Origin: Hyphomicrobiales bacterium
GTDB taxonomy: Bacteria > Pseudomonadota > Alphaproteobacteria > Rhizobiales > JAJFHB01
Direction of reading: 5' to 3'
DNA length: 64,000 nucleotides
Assembly (NCBI GenBank): GCA_021775755.1
Contig: JAJFHE010000015.1
Location: 62,001-126,000 of the forward strand
Shown: positions 1-8,740 of the stretch, piece by piece
How positions within the stretch are numbered: position 1 is the first letter of the stretch
Layout of the letters: every line of letters starts with the position of its first letter
Translations under genes and position numbers: made by a program
Notes under the pieces: generated by a model
What the model was told of the DNA's origin: nothing
Database searches by the model: none
What the model saw: only the letters and a program-made list of their open reading frames with translations

Positions 1-1
1 C

Positions 2-196
2 AAGGGCGGTCAGGGCGATCAGGGCGCGCAAGGACCGGCGGGACCTGCCGGACCACAGGGCGCGCAAGGACCTCAGGGTCCGGCGGGGGCCGCAGGGCCA
101 GCCGGATCGCAGGGCGAGGCCGGCGCTTCGGCATCCGTTGAAGATGTCGTCGGTGCGGTTATCGAGCGGCTGCGCCAGCAGGGCGTGATCCAGTAG
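2..196 (+). CDS. Collagen-like repeat protein, C-terminal end (partial)
   Basis: The reading frame is open from the window edge to the TAG at 194-196 and encodes about 64 residues. Roughly the first 43 residues are an uninterrupted Gly-X-Y series (GDQ, GAQ, GPA, GPA, GPQ, GAQ, GPQ, GPA, GAA, GPA, GSQ, GEA, GAS). A short non-repetitive tail follows that could form an amphipathic helix (SVEDVVGAVIERLRQQGVIQ). Bacterial collagen-like proteins form rigid triple-helical stalks on the surface or in secreted filaments, often with a small trimerising end domain, and the tail could play that role here. The N-terminus, with any signal peptide, lies outside the window. The repeat assignment is direct; the cell-surface role is inferred. 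A tandem repeat and a rho-independent terminator follow the stop. Confidence 0.75.
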   Translation, partial: KGGQGDQGAQGPAGPAGPQGAQGPQGPAGAAGPAGSQGEAGASASVEDVVGAVIERLRQQGVIQ

Positions 197-201
197 CACT
201 T

Positions 202-231
202 GGCCGATCCGGGCCGATCCGGGCCGATACC
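202..231. repeat. Short tandem repeat, three 10-bp units
   Basis: Three head-to-tail copies of ggccgatccg, the last one degenerate (ggccgatacc), lie just after the stop of the collagen-like gene and before its terminator. They probably arose by slippage; no function is visible. Confidence 0.7.
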
Positions 232-251
232 GGCTCAAATGCAATTTCAGG

Positions 252-284
252 CGCCATCCCTGACAAGGGGTGGCGTCTTTTTTT
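252..284 (+). terminator. Rho-independent terminator of the collagen-like gene
   Basis: The stem cgccatccc pairs with ggggtggcg (one G-U pair) around the 6-nt loop tgacaa, and is followed by a run of seven T. The orientation fits the end of the plus-strand collagen-like gene, 55 bp after its stop. It sits directly before the end of the converging comM gene. Confidence 0.8.
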
Positions 285-293
285 GTGCGCGCT

Positions 294-1826
294 TCACGCC
301 GCCGAGCGCAGGCCGTCGGCGGCGCCGCGGTAGCTCAGCGCTTCGGCGATGTCTAGGCGGGTGACGTCGTCGCGGCCGTCGAGATCGGCGAGAGTGCGGG
401 CGACGCGCAGCACGCGGTGAAATCCACGCGCGCTCAGGTTCATGTGTTCCGACGCCTCGCGCAGCAGGGTCATGCCGGCCACATCGGGGCTGGCGATTTC
501 TTTCAGAAGCTCGCCGTCGGCGCGGGCGTTGACGCGCACGGCAGACGCACCGAAGGCCGCGAAGCGGGCGCGCTGGCGGTCGCGCGCGGCGATGACGCGT
601 TGGCGGATGGGTTCGCTCGCCTCGCTTGCGGCACGGCCGATGAGATCTGCGGCACGCACCGCAGGCACTTCGATGCGCATGTCGATGCGGTCAAGCAGAG
701 GCCCTGAGAGCTTTGCCTGATAGTCGTCCGCGCAGCGCGCGCCGCGGCGGCAGGTATGGCCGGGCTCGCCGGCGCGGCCGCACTTGCATGGGTTCATGGC
801 GGCAATCAGCTGAAAGCGGGCCGGATAGGTGACGTGATGATTGACGCGGGCAATCGCGGTTTCGCCGGTTTCCATGGGCTGGCGCAGGGATTCCAGCACT
901 TTTGGCGGGAATTCCGGCAATTCGTCGAGGAACAATACGCCGTTATGGGCGAGCGCCATTTCGCCCGGGCGCGCACGCAGGCCGCCGCCGACCATGGCGG
1001 CGGGGCTTGCCGTGTGGTGCGGGCTGCGGAACGGGCGGCGGCGCCCGATGCGCCCGCCTGAAAGCTCGCCGGCGACCGACGCGACCATGGAAGTCTCGAG
1101 CATCTCGGCGGGCTGCATGGCCGGCAGGATCGAGGGCAGCCGCTGGGCAAGCATCGACTTGCCCGCGCCGGGCGGCCCGACCATCAAGAGGTTGTGGCCA
1201 CCCGCCGCGGCGATCTCAAGCGCCCGGCGCGCACTCTCCTGACCCTTGATGTCGGCAAAGTCGGGCAGGTCTGCGGTGTCCTCGGCAACGCCGGCGCGCG
1301 GCCGCGACAGCATCTGCGTGCCCTTGAAGTGGTTGACCAGCTGCACGACGTTGGCGGGGCTCAGAATATCGAGCGCCTCGCCGGCCCAGGCCGCTTCCGG
1401 CCCGCAGGCTTCAGGGCAGATGAGACCGAGCCCCTGCGCGTTGGCGGCGATGGCGGCCGGCAAAGCGCCCGCGACCGCCGACACCGACCCGTCAAGGCCG
1501 AGTTCGCCAAGCACCTGATAGCGCATCAGAGCTTCCGCCGGCACGATGCCGAGCGAGGCCATGAGCCCAAGGATGATCGGCAGGTCGTAATGGCTGCCCT
1601 CCTTGGGCAGGTCGGCGGGCGCCAGATTGACGATGATGCGTTTGGGCGGCAGCGCCAGACCGATGGCGGTCAGCGCGGCGCGCACCCGCTCGCGGCTTTC
1701 CGCCACCGCCTAGTCGCCAAGCCCGACGACGGAAAACGCCGGCATGCCGGAGGCAATCTGCACCTGCACATCAACAGGCACCGCCTCGATGCCCTGAAAC
1801 GCAACCGTCCTGACGTGAACAACCAT
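294..1826 (-). pseudogene. comM: ComM/YifB Mg-chelatase-like AAA ATPase, broken by an in-frame amber codon
   Basis: The frame from ATG 1826 encodes a full-length YifB/ComM protein (about 510 residues), but codon 39 is TAG (1710-1712). It sits in the conserved stretch VVGLGD-stop-AVAESRERVRA, where family members have lysine (usually VGLPDKAVAESRERV). One base change (AAG to TAG) explains it. Downstream everything is intact: Walker A GPPGAGKSML, Walker B VLFLDELPEF, and the zinc-binding cysteines near CKCGRAGEPGHTCRRGARC. ComM is a hexameric helicase that promotes branch migration during natural transformation. A truncated protein could restart at GTG 1706 (470 residues), losing about 40 residues of the N-terminal Lon-like domain. 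I infer loss of function, or translation by restart or suppression. A sequencing error cannot be excluded. Confidence 0.85.
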
Positions 1827-1914
1827 GACACCTTTCCCGCGAAAACCGCGCGGCAAAGATACCCCGGATTGAATTTCACATCAAGAACATTTCAAGAACA
1901 AACAGGAGGCCCGG

Positions 1915-3048
1915 TCACCCCGAGCCGTAGGCGCGGCCGCGCCAGGTGACGGATTTGCCCATGGCGCGGCGGATGAGGCATGTCCATTGCAGGACCAAAA
2001 AGAACGTCATGGCCAGCGGATGGAACACCACGCCGAGCCATGACTGGCCGAAGCGCAGCGCCAGCACGGCACGCCAGGCATAAGCGCAGACCGCGGCAAC
2101 GGCCAGATAGGTCAGCGCTGTGCCGGTGAGGCCGGAAACCCAGACCCAGATTGCGAGCGGCAGCGGCAGAATGTGGCCGCCGGCGAGCAGCACCGTCCAT
2201 ATGGGCAGTCCGATTGGCGTCGCCATGCCTTCGTGGGCGTTCTTGGCAAGCCCTTCCCACAAACCGCCGAGATTGTCGTACATCCGCGTCGCAGCAAGCG
2301 CATTGGCGTCGAACAATGCGGTGAGATGGCCGTTGCGACGGAAAACGCGCGGCAGCCTTACGCCATCGTGGGCGCTGTCCGCGATCTCCGAATGGCCGCC
2401 GGTTTCGCGGTAGGCCTGCATGCGCACGGCAACAAGCTGGCCGCAGGCGGCGCCGAACATCGGGTGGCGCGAGAGGCGAGCACCGACGATCGGCAGATAG
2501 CCGAGCAACAGCACATGGATGAGCGGGATGACGAGTTTCTCCCAGAAACTCTCCGTCATCTGTTTTGGAAACCCGCTCAGCAGCGCGACATCGGGCCGCT
2601 TGTCCATGTAGGACGCGATGCGACCCAGCGCGTCGGGCGACACGGTGACATCGGCATCGAGGAACACGGCGATGTCGTGGGCGGCGTGTTTCGACAACGA
2701 AAAACAGGCATGCTGCTTACCGCTCCAGCCCTCGGCCAGCGGCGGCGCGTCGACAAGGCGGACACGGGCATCGCGGGAGGCAAAGTCGCGGACGATCTGC
2801 GGTGTGTTGTCGGTGGAGCTGTCGTCGCCGATGATCAGCTCAAACGCCTCGTGGCGGCTGGCGAGCACGCTTTCGATGACCGGAACAATGCGTTCCTCCT
2901 CGTTGCGCGCGGGGATGAGAACGGAAAGCGCGGGCGCTGTACCGCGCGGTTTCGGCAGGGGCAGGTAGAAGCCAAGGTTCAGGACGCCAAGGCCAAGCGG
3001 CAAAGCGGCCAGAACGAGCACGACGAGCGCCCAGACCTCGACGCTCAT
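1915..3048 (-). CDS. Family 2 glycosyltransferase, CrtQ-like, probable carotenoid glycosyltransferase
   Basis: 377 residues. An N-terminal membrane segment (about 3-28) precedes a GT-A catalytic domain with LSVLIPARNEE at about 41-51, GDDSSTDN at 74-81 and the metal-binding FLDADV at 129-134. Three or four hydrophobic segments follow after residue 260. This layout matches CrtQ-type 4,4'-diaponeurosporenoate glycosyltransferases and related hopanoid/ceramide GT2 enzymes, which transfer a sugar from UDP-glucose to a membrane lipid at the inner membrane. It is the last gene of a tight minus-strand run: its ATG overlaps the stop of the acyltransferase gene by 4 bp. The neighbouring desaturase suggests a carotenoid acid as acceptor. 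The GT2 family is certain; the substrate is inferred from context. Confidence 0.75.
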   Translation of the reverse strand: MSVEVWALVVLVLAALPLGLGVLNLGFYLPLPKPRGTAPALSVLIPARNEEERIVPVIESVLASRHEAFELIIGDDSSTDNTPQIVRDFASRDARVRLVDAPPLAEGWSGKQHACFSLSKHAAHDIAVFLDADVTVSPDALGRIASYMDKRPDVALLSGFPKQMTESFWEKLVIPLIHVLLLGYLPIVGARLSRHPMFGAACGQLVAVRMQAYRETGGHSEIADSAHDGVRLPRVFRRNGHLTALFDANALAATRMYDNLGGLWEGLAKNAHEGMATPIGLPIWTVLLAGGHILPLPLAIWVWVSGLTGTALTYLAVAAVCAYAWRAVLALRFGQSWLGVVFHPLAMTFFLVLQWTCLIRRAMGKSVTWRGRAYGSG

Positions 3049-3875
3049 GAGCGGTCCTCCTCATGCGCGGCGGAGAATTTCTCACCCCGCACCATGGCTT
3101 TCAGATAGCGCCAGGCATCGTAGACCGGATTGACCCGGGCGCGCCCCTTGACAAGAACATCGAAAGCTTCCGCATCTCTCACAATGGCAGCCGCCGACAG
3201 GTCATCCATCGTCGTGCCAAGACGGGCGGCAAGGTCGCCGTTCCACTCATCCGTCGTGCGGCCCTCAACGCTGCCGCCGCGCACGGGCACGCCAAAATTG
3301 ATCAGCACTTCGGGTTTGCGCTCGTTCCAGAACACATACTCGATCGCCATCGGCACAAACAGCGCATCGGTATCGCGGGCCAGTCGGGCGACGCCCGCCT
3401 CGAATTGCAACGGGCGCAAGCGGGCATCGGAGAATTTACCCTGGGGCGTCAGCCACAGCGCGCCGGAGCCTTCCGCCATGAGACCGCGGCCGACGGCCAG
3501 AAACCGCGCCGCGCCGCGCATGCTGTCGCGGTCGACCCCGAACACGCCAACGCGTTTCATGAAGGCGTATTTCTTCAGCATCGCCTCTTCCATCGGCCCG
3601 AAGGCCGGGCGGCCAGGCGTCAGTTTGGCGGCGAGCAGAATGATGAGGATCGGATCCCACCAGCCCGGGTGATTGCAGAAGAACACCATGCCGGTATCGG
3701 TCTTCCAGCCGCGTTCGGCCGCCGACAGAATGCGCACCGCATTGAAATTTCGGGCGAAATAGCCTTCAAGATAGGACGAGAACAGCCGGAACATGCGCGG
3801 CGAGTAGGTGTCGAGCACCGCGCGGGCGTGATCGGTCTTGACCTTTGCGCCGGCACTGTCGCTGTTGTCGCTCAT
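3045..3875 (-). CDS. PlsC-like acyltransferase, probable carotenoid glycoside acyltransferase
   Basis: 276 residues. The HX4D acyltransferase motif appears as NHPGWWDP (His69, Asp74), and the second block as ALWLTPQGKFSD further on, where phospholipid acyltransferases have an FPEG-like motif. The enzyme should transfer a fatty acyl group from acyl-CoA or acyl-ACP to a hydroxyl. It lies between the glycosyltransferase (4-bp overlap) and the desaturase (17-bp gap). This is the position expected for the enzyme that acylates the sugar in staphyloxanthin-type pigments, although it is not the membrane-embedded CrtO of Staphylococcus. The family is well supported; the carotenoid role is inference. 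A generic lysophospholipid acyltransferase is the alternative. Confidence 0.72.
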   Translation of the reverse strand: MSDNSDSAGAKVKTDHARAVLDTYSPRMFRLFSSYLEGYFARNFNAVRILSAAERGWKTDTGMVFFCNHPGWWDPILIILLAAKLTPGRPAFGPMEEAMLKKYAFMKRVGVFGVDRDSMRGAARFLAVGRGLMAEGSGALWLTPQGKFSDARLRPLQFEAGVARLARDTDALFVPMAIEYVFWNERKPEVLINFGVPVRGGSVEGRTTDEWNGDLAARLGTTMDDLSAAAIVRDAEAFDVLVKGRARVNPVYDAWRYLKAMVRGEKFSAAHEEDRS

Positions 3876-3892
3876 TCACTCACATATGCGGT

Positions 3893-5389
3893 TCAGGCGT
3901 GGCCAAGGTCGGAGGCAAGAAGCCGCGTGGAGATGCGCGCGGATTCAAAAATGACCGGCAGACCGCTGCCCGGGTGCGTACCTCCGCCGACAAGATAAAG
4001 CCCCGGCACATCGCCGAACCGGTTGTGCGGGCGGAAATAGAGCATCTGCCGCAGATTGTGGCTCAGGTTGAAGGTGGCACCCTTGTAAATATTGAGATCG
4101 TCGCGCCAGCCGTCCGGTGTGACGATCTTCTCGTAACGCACCTTGTCGCGCAGGCCCTTCAGGCCGACAAGCTCAAGGCGCTTGTAGATGAAGTCGGCAA
4201 ATCTGGAGGTCTCGTTGCCCCAGTGAATACCGTCCGTCTCATGCGGCACCGGCACCAGCACGTAGATTGTACTGTGGCCCGGCGGCGCCAGCGTGTCGTC
4301 GTTGATCGAGGCGTTCTGGACATAGAGCGACGGCTGGTCGGACAGTTTCTTGGCGGCGTGAATATCATCGATGTTGGTTTGCAGATCGTCCGCCAGCAAA
4401 ATAGTGTGGTGCGGCACGTCGTCGTAATGTCCTTCAATGCCGAGATACATCATGAAGGTGGAGCAGGAGTATTTCTTCGACGCGATTTTGGCATCGCTCC
4501 AGCCCGGGCGTTTCTTTTCCGGCACGAGATCGGTCATCGCCTGGGCAAAATCCGCGTTCAGAAACACCGCATCCGCCACGTAGCGGCCTTTTTCGGTTTC
4601 CACCCCGGCAACGCGGTCGCCTTCGAACATGAGCTTCGTGACAGGCTCGGACAGGCGGAACTCGACGCCGTCTTCACGGGCGATGTCCGCCATGCGCTGC
4701 ATCACCATGTTGCAGCCGCCCTTGGGGTGCCATACGCCGTGCTCGTATTCGAGAAACGCCAGAATGGAGAACAGGCTCGGACACTGGAACGGCGACATGC
4801 CGAGATATTTCGCCTGAAACGAAAACGCCTGACGCACGCGCGGATCGGAAAAGTGGCGCTGGAGATCCCGGTCCAGCGACCGATGCGGGCGCAGCATCGG
4901 CAAAGACTGCAGGACGCTCGGGCGCAGATAATCGAACACGCTGTCGAACTCGTTTTCAAGTACCGGGCGGAAGCGCTCGAGTTTGGCGGTGTTGTCGGCC
5001 ATATATTTTGGCAGGTTTTCCGCATCCTGAGGCGAAAAGCGGGAGATTTCCTCCTGCATTTCCTTCAGATCGCTGCGCGCATAGATCTCGCCGCCGTTTT
5101 CGAACGCGACCCGGTACATGGGGTCGACCTTCACCATGGGCACCTCGTCCCACAGGTTGCGGCCACAAGCGGCAAACACGTCCTCGAGAACGCGCGGATA
5201 GAGGAAAAAGGTCGGGCCGATGTCGAACCGGTATCCGTCCGCTTCGATGGCGCCGGTGCGGCCGCCGATACGGCCTCCGCGCTCGATCACGGTAACGTTG
5301 TAGCCCTCGCTGCGCAGCAGCATGGCAGACGCAAGCCCTCCCGGCCCGGCGCCAACGACTACGACGTTCTTAGCTTTATGGGTGGGCAT
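3893..5389 (-). CDS. Phytoene desaturase family flavoprotein (CrtN/CrtP-like)
   Basis: 498 residues, a normal length for carotenoid desaturases and oxidases. The N-terminal FAD-binding motif VVGAGPGGLASA (about 11-22) is followed by ERGGRIGGRTG. The C-terminus has the family signature LYLVGGGTHPGSGLPV around 460-475. Enzymes of this group desaturate phytoene or diapophytoene/squalene, or (CrtP) oxidise the terminal methyl of a C30 chain to an aldehyde. A neighbouring aldehyde dehydrogenase, glycosyltransferase and acyltransferase favour the C30 CrtN/CrtP branch over CrtI. Sequence alone does not tell me whether this is the desaturase or the terminal oxidase. It heads the minus-strand run and diverges from the aldehyde dehydrogenase. 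Confidence 0.85.
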   Translation of the reverse strand: MPTHKAKNVVVVGAGPGGLASAMLLRSEGYNVTVIERGGRIGGRTGAIEADGYRFDIGPTFFLYPRVLEDVFAACGRNLWDEVPMVKVDPMYRVAFENGGEIYARSDLKEMQEEISRFSPQDAENLPKYMADNTAKLERFRPVLENEFDSVFDYLRPSVLQSLPMLRPHRSLDRDLQRHFSDPRVRQAFSFQAKYLGMSPFQCPSLFSILAFLEYEHGVWHPKGGCNMVMQRMADIAREDGVEFRLSEPVTKLMFEGDRVAGVETEKGRYVADAVFLNADFAQAMTDLVPEKKRPGWSDAKIASKKYSCSTFMMYLGIEGHYDDVPHHTILLADDLQTNIDDIHAAKKLSDQPSLYVQNASINDDTLAPPGHSTIYVLVPVPHETDGIHWGNETSRFADFIYKRLELVGLKGLRDKVRYEKIVTPDGWRDDLNIYKGATFNLSHNLRQMLYFRPHNRFGDVPGLYLVGGGTHPGSGLPVIFESARISTRLLASDLGHA

Positions 5390-5439
5390 ATGTTTCCCGT
5401 GTCACCCTGTTATTCACTCTACACCACTCAGTTGCGCGC

Positions 5440-5468
5440 TTGACACGCGGGGGAAGCGGTCGTCTTTT
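5440..5468 (+). promoter_or_regulatory. Weak sigma70-like promoter candidate for the aldehyde dehydrogenase operon
   Basis: A consensus -35 TTGACA (5440-5445) is followed after 17 bp by the poor -10 TCTTTT (5463-5468). It lies in the 175-bp gap between the divergent desaturase and dehydrogenase genes. Only the -35 box is convincing. Confidence 0.25.
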
Positions 5469-5564
5469 GGTGCGCCCTCATTCTTCCTGCGCTACCGTGT
5501 TCTATGCCACATGGTTCCATGAGATTGAAACGCTTTGTACCAAGACAACGACAGTACCTCTGCA

Positions 5565-7022
5565 ATGAAGCCTTCTCAGACCGAACTGATCCGCCACCAT
5601 GTCGACGCACTGCGCGCCGCACAGCATGAGTGGTGCCGCGCCGATGTGCCGGAACGGCTAAAAATAATCAAGGGGTTCAGGCAGATTTTAAGCACCGGCG
5701 GGGAGGACTATTCAGCGCGCCTCGCACGCGAAAGCGGCCGCGTGCAGGGCGAAATACTGGTCGCGGAGTTCATTCCCCTGGCCGATGCGTGCCGGTTTCT
5801 GGAGCGCAGCGCGGCGAAAATCCTGAAACCCCGCAAACTTGGCGGTTCCGGCCGGCCCTCCTGGATGCCGCTGCTCGCAACCACCGTACGGCGCGATCCC
5901 TTCGGCGTGGTTCTGGTGCTGGCGCCCTTCAACTATCCGCTCATGCTGCCCGGCATTCAGGCGCTGCAAGCACTGGCGGCAGGTAACGCGGTGTTGTTCA
6001 AACCGGGTCGTAACGGCCTGCAGGCAGCCATGCTGTTTGCCGAAATACTGCAGAAAGCGGGGCTTCCCGAGGGGCTTTTGCACATTCTGGATGAAAGCGT
6101 GGAAGCCGGCGCGGCGGCGCTGAAAAGCGGCGTCGACAAGGTCGTCCTTACCGGATCGGTCGAAACCGGCCGCGCGGTGGCACGAGCGCTGGCCGATGGG
6201 CCGGTCCCCTCGGTTATGGAGCTTTCCGGCAACGATCCGCTGATCGTGCTGCCGGGCGCCGATCTTGGGCTTGTGGCAAAAGCGGTCGGATACGGATTGC
6301 GCCTCAACGGTAGCCAGACCTGTATCGCGCCCAGACGCATCATCGTGGTGGGCCGCGATGCAGGCCCGGTGCGCGACCGGCTGCTTGAGACGATCACGGC
6401 ATTGCCGGCGGCCGAACTGCCAGCGGACCTCCTGACGCGGCTCGATGCCGCACTTACGGACGCCCGCGCCGCCGGCGCCGCGACGACACCTGAAGACCCG
6501 CGGTCGGGCACCGCATTCGCGCCCTGCCTGATCGAGGGGCTTGATGCGGGCCATGCATTCCTCGCCATGGACCTCTTCGCGCCGGTGTCGACGCTGCTTG
6601 AGGCCGAAGACACCGATCAGGCGCTCGACATCGTGCACCGTTCGCCCTACCGGCTCGGCGCATCGATTTTCGGACCGGTGCGCGAGGCGCAATCGCTGGC
6701 CGCGCGGCTCGATGCCGGTGCCGTTTGCATCAACGACGCGATCATACCAACCGTCGATCCACGCGCGCCGTTCGGCGGGCGCGGGCGTTCCGGCCATGGC
6801 GCGACACGCGGCGCAGAGGGCCTTTTGGAAATGACCCAGGCCAAGGCGGTGTTCACCCGTTCAACGCGGATCAGGCCGCACTTCGCACCGCCACGCGACG
6901 ACGATCCGGAATTTTTCGGCAGTTTTCTGCTCGCCGCCCATGGCACAGGCTTTAAGGCACGGCTGTCTGCCGCGCGGCGGCTCATGCGTCAACTTTCAAC
7001 GCGCATGTCGGCATTGAAGTAA
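5565..7022 (+). CDS. Aldehyde dehydrogenase, probable apocarotenal dehydrogenase
   Basis: 485 residues from ATG 5565; a TTG 30 bp upstream is also open, and neither has a clear ribosome site. The catalytic residues are present: the general-base Glu219 in VMELSGNDP and the nucleophile Cys253 in GSQTCIAPRR, with the NAD(P) site TGSVETGR at 197-204 and FNYPLMLPG at 122-130. The last 60 residues form a family-type tail with basic and hydrophobic stretches. In C30 pathways an aldehyde dehydrogenase converts diaponeurosporenal or diapolycopenal to the acid, which is then glycosylated and acylated. The position opposite the desaturase fits that role. The ALDH family is certain; the substrate is inferred. 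It precedes the ABC genes by 5 bp. Confidence 0.8.
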   Translation: MKPSQTELIRHHVDALRAAQHEWCRADVPERLKIIKGFRQILSTGGEDYSARLARESGRVQGEILVAEFIPLADACRFLERSAAKILKPRKLGGSGRPSWMPLLATTVRRDPFGVVLVLAPFNYPLMLPGIQALQALAAGNAVLFKPGRNGLQAAMLFAEILQKAGLPEGLLHILDESVEAGAAALKSGVDKVVLTGSVETGRAVARALADGPVPSVMELSGNDPLIVLPGADLGLVAKAVGYGLRLNGSQTCIAPRRIIVVGRDAGPVRDRLLETITALPAAELPADLLTRLDAALTDARAAGAATTPEDPRSGTAFAPCLIEGLDAGHAFLAMDLFAPVSTLLEAEDTDQALDIVHRSPYRLGASIFGPVREAQSLAARLDAGAVCINDAIIPTVDPRAPFGGRGRSGHGATRGAEGLLEMTQAKAVFTRSTRIRPHFAPPRDDDPEFFGSFLLAAHGTGFKARLSAARRLMRQLSTRMSALK

Positions 7023-7027
7023 GTTTC

Positions 7028-7945
7028 ATGAACCCGATCGTCGTTGAAAACCTGACCAAGAGCTACCGCCGCGTGAAAGCGCTTCAGGGCGTCAGTTTTT
7101 CCGTGCGCAAGGGCGAGACCTATGCGCTTTTGGGCCCCAACGGCGCCGGCAAGACGACGACTATCGAAATTCTCGAAGGCTACCGCAAAGCGGATGGCGG
7201 CACGGCGCGCGTGCTCGACATGGACCCGGCAAGCGGCGGGCGGCGTCTGCGCGAAAAAATCGGCATCGTGCTGCAGGCAACGGCGCTTGAGCCGGAACTC
7301 AACGTGCGCGAAACGGTGCGCGCCTTTGCGCGACTTTACCCGAGCGCGATCCCTGTCGACGAGGCCATTGAACTGGTCGATCTCGCGCACGCCCGGGGCA
7401 AGCGCGTCAAGGCACTGTCGGGAGGCCAGCAGCGGCGCCTTGAGATTGCGCTCGGCGTTGTCGGCAGTCCGGAAGTTCTGTTTCTTGACGAGCCGACCAC
7501 CGGTCTCGATCCCGACGCGCGGCGCAAGATATGGGATTTGGTGCGCTCCCTGAACGATGCCGGCAAGACCATATTGCTATCCTCGCACTATATGGAAGAG
7601 GTTGAAGTCCTGGCGCACCGGCTGTCCATTCTGGTGGACGGCAAGATCCGTGCCGAAGGCTCGCCACTCGAGCTGCAGGGCCAGTTCGGCGCGCGCGCCA
7701 CCATCAGCTTCAAGATCCAGGGCAACGGTCAGGAAATCATCTATCCTTACGGTGTGCGCGATAAGGTGCGCGAGCATCAGGGCTGGACGTATCTGGCGGT
7801 CGATGACCCGACGCCGGCGCTCAACGAATTGACAGCCTGGGCGATGCGGCACGGGTTCGGGCTGCAGCATCTCACGGTCAACCGGCCAACGCTTGAAGAC
7901 ATCTACCTGCAACTCACCGCCAAACCGCAGCCGGAAACCCGCTGA
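7028..7945 (+). CDS. ABC-2 type transporter, ATP-binding subunit
   Basis: 305 residues. Walker A GPNGAGKTT (36-44), signature LSGGQQRR (130-137) and Walker B VLFLDEPTTGLDP (150-162) are all intact. A C-terminal domain of about 80 residues is of the type found in drug, lipid and polyketide exporters (DrrA/CcmA class). It starts 5 bp after the aldehyde dehydrogenase and its stop overlaps the permease start (TGATG), so the three genes are probably one transcript. This class usually exports hydrophobic molecules or lipids; being next to pigment genes, it might move a carotenoid ester or other envelope lipid. That substrate is a guess from context. Confidence 0.88.
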   Translation: MNPIVVENLTKSYRRVKALQGVSFSVRKGETYALLGPNGAGKTTTIEILEGYRKADGGTARVLDMDPASGGRRLREKIGIVLQATALEPELNVRETVRAFARLYPSAIPVDEAIELVDLAHARGKRVKALSGGQQRRLEIALGVVGSPEVLFLDEPTTGLDPDARRKIWDLVRSLNDAGKTILLSSHYMEEVEVLAHRLSILVDGKIRAEGSPLELQGQFGARATISFKIQGNGQEIIYPYGVRDKVREHQGWTYLAVDDPTPALNELTAWAMRHGFGLQHLTVNRPTLEDIYLQLTAKPQPETR

Positions 7946-8736
7946 TGCTTCTCTTGTTCGAAACCTTCCATCAGCTCAGGCTGTTTATGCGCCGGCCGGC
8001 GGCCGTATTCTTCGTGGCGGTTCTGCCGCTCGTGCTCCTGGTGATTTTTACCGAAATCTTCGGCAACGATCCGGTATCGGCCCAGGGCGTGACCACAGCA
8101 CAGTTCTACACGCCGGCGCTCGCCGTCTTCGGCATGGTGACCGCGTGCTACACCTATCTGGCGGTTTCGACCGCCATTGCGCGCGACACCGGCGTCCTGA
8201 AACGGGTGCGCGGCACGCCGCTGCCGCCGCTGACCTATATTTCGGCACGCGTTATCGCGGTGTCGGTCATCGCGGTGCTGTCGGTGGTGCTGGTGGTCGG
8301 TGTCGGCGTTGCCTTCTACAAGGTCGAGCTTTTGCATCATTCGCTGCCGGCATCGGTGGTTTTGCTGATCGTCGCCGCATTGACGTTCTCCGCGCTCGGA
8401 ATGCTGGTGACCGCGCTCTGCAAGTCATCCGACACGGTAATCGCGGTGACTAACGCGACGCTGCTGCCGCTCGCCTTCGTGTCCGAAGTGTTCGTCCGCC
8501 CGTGGCGTGAACTGCCGACATGGATGAAATGGATTGCCGATGTGCTGCCGCTCAAGCACTTCTCATCGGCCTTTCAGGCGACCTTCAAGCCGGCCCTTCA
8601 GGGACACGGTTTTGTGTGGCAGGGAGGCGATACAACGCTTGCCATCCTGCCGCAGCTTGCAATCCTAGTCGCCTGGGGCATCGGGGCCGCCGTGCTGGCG
8701 AGCTACCTGTTCCGCTGGGAGCCCAACGCAGGGTGA
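7945..8736 (+). CDS. ABC-2 type transporter, membrane subunit
   Basis: 263 residues with about six hydrophobic segments and the ABC-2 C-terminal signature region LPLAFVSEVFVRPWRELPTW around 175-195, followed by ADVLPLKHFSSAFQ. It overlaps the ATPase gene by one base and must be the partner of that subunit, with a dimer of each expected in the inner membrane. It ends 4 bp from the end of the converging flavoenzyme gene. Daunorubicin and drug exporters and sugar or lipid exporters all belong to this family, so the cargo is not predictable. Confidence 0.87.
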   Translation: MLLLFETFHQLRLFMRRPAAVFFVAVLPLVLLVIFTEIFGNDPVSAQGVTTAQFYTPALAVFGMVTACYTYLAVSTAIARDTGVLKRVRGTPLPPLTYISARVIAVSVIAVLSVVLVVGVGVAFYKVELLHHSLPASVVLLIVAALTFSALGMLVTALCKSSDTVIAVTNATLLPLAFVSEVFVRPWRELPTWMKWIADVLPLKHFSSAFQATFKPALQGHGFVWQGGDTTLAILPQLAILVAWGIGAAVLASYLFRWEPNAG

Positions 8737-8740
8737 TCGT

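Noticed and set aside
3845..5443. A 532-codon open frame antisense to the carotenoid desaturase
   Set aside because: Shadow frame; the minus strand encodes an intact FAD enzyme.
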